This document shows positions 63,548-64,000 of a DNA stretch of 64,000 nucleotides, one piece after another (positions within the stretch are counted from its first letter, which is position 1; each line of letters starts with the position of its first letter). The position numbers and the translations under genes are program-made. The notes beneath the pieces are model-generated. The model was not told the origin of the DNA. It was given only the letters and a program-made list of their open reading frames with translations, and searched no databases. The stretch is from Microbacterium sp. MYb62. Its GTDB lineage: Bacteria; Actinomycetota; Actinomycetes; Actinomycetales; Microbacteriaceae. The stretch lies in contig NZ_PCOY01000002.1 of assembly GCF_002979475.1 (NCBI RefSeq), positions 372,001 to 436,000 on the forward strand, written 5' to 3'.

Positions 63548-64000
63548 ATGGCGCGGTCTGAGCAGACCGCCGCCCGCGTCCGCGCACTCGGCACCCGCTG
63601 GCTGGGTGTGGGGCTCGCCGCCGTGATCTCGGTCGTCACGCTCGGCCTCGGCCTCACCGGGCGCCTCAACCTCTACATCAGCCCCGAGTCGGTGTGGTTC
63701 GCCTGCGCCGCCGCGGTCGTGACGCTGGCCGGAGCCATCTGGTCGTGCACCCTCCCGCTCGGCGAAGAGGGCGACCACGGGCATGATCACGGCCCGGTGG
63801 CGGAGACGGTCGATGACGCGGATGCCGGTACGGCGCGAGCGTCTTCCCGCCGCACGTTCGCCGGCGTCGGCGCGGTCGCGGGCGGCGTGATCGCCTCGGG
63901 CGTCGTCGTCGCCGGACTCGTGCTCCCCCCGGCATCCCTGTCCGTCGAGCTCGCGATGTCGCGCGCGGGGGAGCAGAGCGCCTTGTTCGCAGGCGCCGAC
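63548..64000 (+). CDS. TIGR03943-like (YcgQ-type) protein, truncated by window end
   Basis: 151 residues visible. Two N-terminal membrane helices with LTGRLNLYISPESVWFA between them match the TIGR03943 family, partner of the ArsP-type permease; a third hydrophobic segment follows. An EEGDHGHDHG loop may bind metal. Start taken as ATG 63548; TTG 63536 (8 bp overlapping the permease stop) is an alternative. The gene continues beyond the window. Confidence 0.8.
   Translation, partial: MARSEQTAARVRALGTRWLGVGLAAVISVVTLGLGLTGRLNLYISPESVWFACAAAVVTLAGAIWSCTLPLGEEGDHGHDHGPVAETVDDADAGTARASSRRTFAGVGAVAGGVIASGVVVAGLVLPPASLSVELAMSRAGEQSALFAGAD

Overview
The window is high-GC actinobacterial chromosome, most likely from the family Microbacteriaceae and probably Microbacterium-like. 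The reasons are uniformly GC-rich codon use, GTG, TTG and possibly CTG starts, many TANNNT-N6/7-start (leaderless-type) promoters, sugar ABC operons without their own ATPase, and an accessory clpP pair next to a ClgR/PopR-type regulator. About 64 protein genes are supported. I saw no rRNA, tRNA, CRISPR array or insertion sequence. Assignments rest on reading motifs in the translations; no database search was run.

Layout. 1-7.5 kb: J-domain protein, YigZ, aldo/keto reductase, then an MMPL exporter with an overlapping two-component system and a DUF2871-type membrane protein. 7.5-14.9 kb: CycA-like permease, MATE exporter, acyl-CoA synthetase, and an Lrp regulator divergent from a PLP lyase. 14.9-17.4 kb: a manganese-type ABC importer behind a perfect 34-bp palindrome that covers its start codon. 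17.4-21.6 kb: thioesterase, a long repeat rod protein, and a ClpP plus ClpP-like (serine-less) pair. 21.6-28.4 kb: the PopR/ClgR-like regulator, MmyB-type and MarR regulators, RibA, an alcohol dehydrogenase, a sulfurtransferase and small membrane proteins. 28.5-37.8 kb: an MFS exporter, then a five-gene import and breakdown operon for alpha-GlcNAc glycans (binding protein, two permeases, oxidoreductase, GH89) divergent from a double-Lrp regulator. 37.8-43.8 kb: two divergent exported phosphoesterases, purB and a low-molecular-weight phosphatase. 43.9-47.2 kb: a two-gene hydrolase unit, VapBC, a small holin-like protein and an RHH-Doc toxin-antitoxin pair. 47.3-51.9 kb: an aminotransferase and a 2-oxoacid dehydrogenase operon (E1alpha, E1beta, E2). 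52.1-58.4 kb: a ROK regulator divergent from an alpha-glucoside ABC operon with a GH13 glucosidase. 58.4-64 kb: a zinc cluster (ZnuA-, ZnuC- and ZnuB-like proteins, a Zur-like repressor, a permease and a TIGR03943-like protein), split by a HEPN-type Abi gene on the other strand.

How the genes fit together. The two metal importers each carry an operator-like palindrome on the promoter. The two sugar operons supply binding protein and permeases and probably share an MsiK-type ATPase encoded elsewhere. The accessory Clp genes look like a back-up protease: the nearby regulator ends in ALAA, an SsrA-like degron, and a TCTGCT-CAG-AGCAGA palindrome upstream of it recurs in degenerate form upstream of the clp pair. 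A second theme is short tandem repeats (2-8 copies of 7-20 bp) at gene junctions, several of them containing stop codons or lying in translation-initiation regions.
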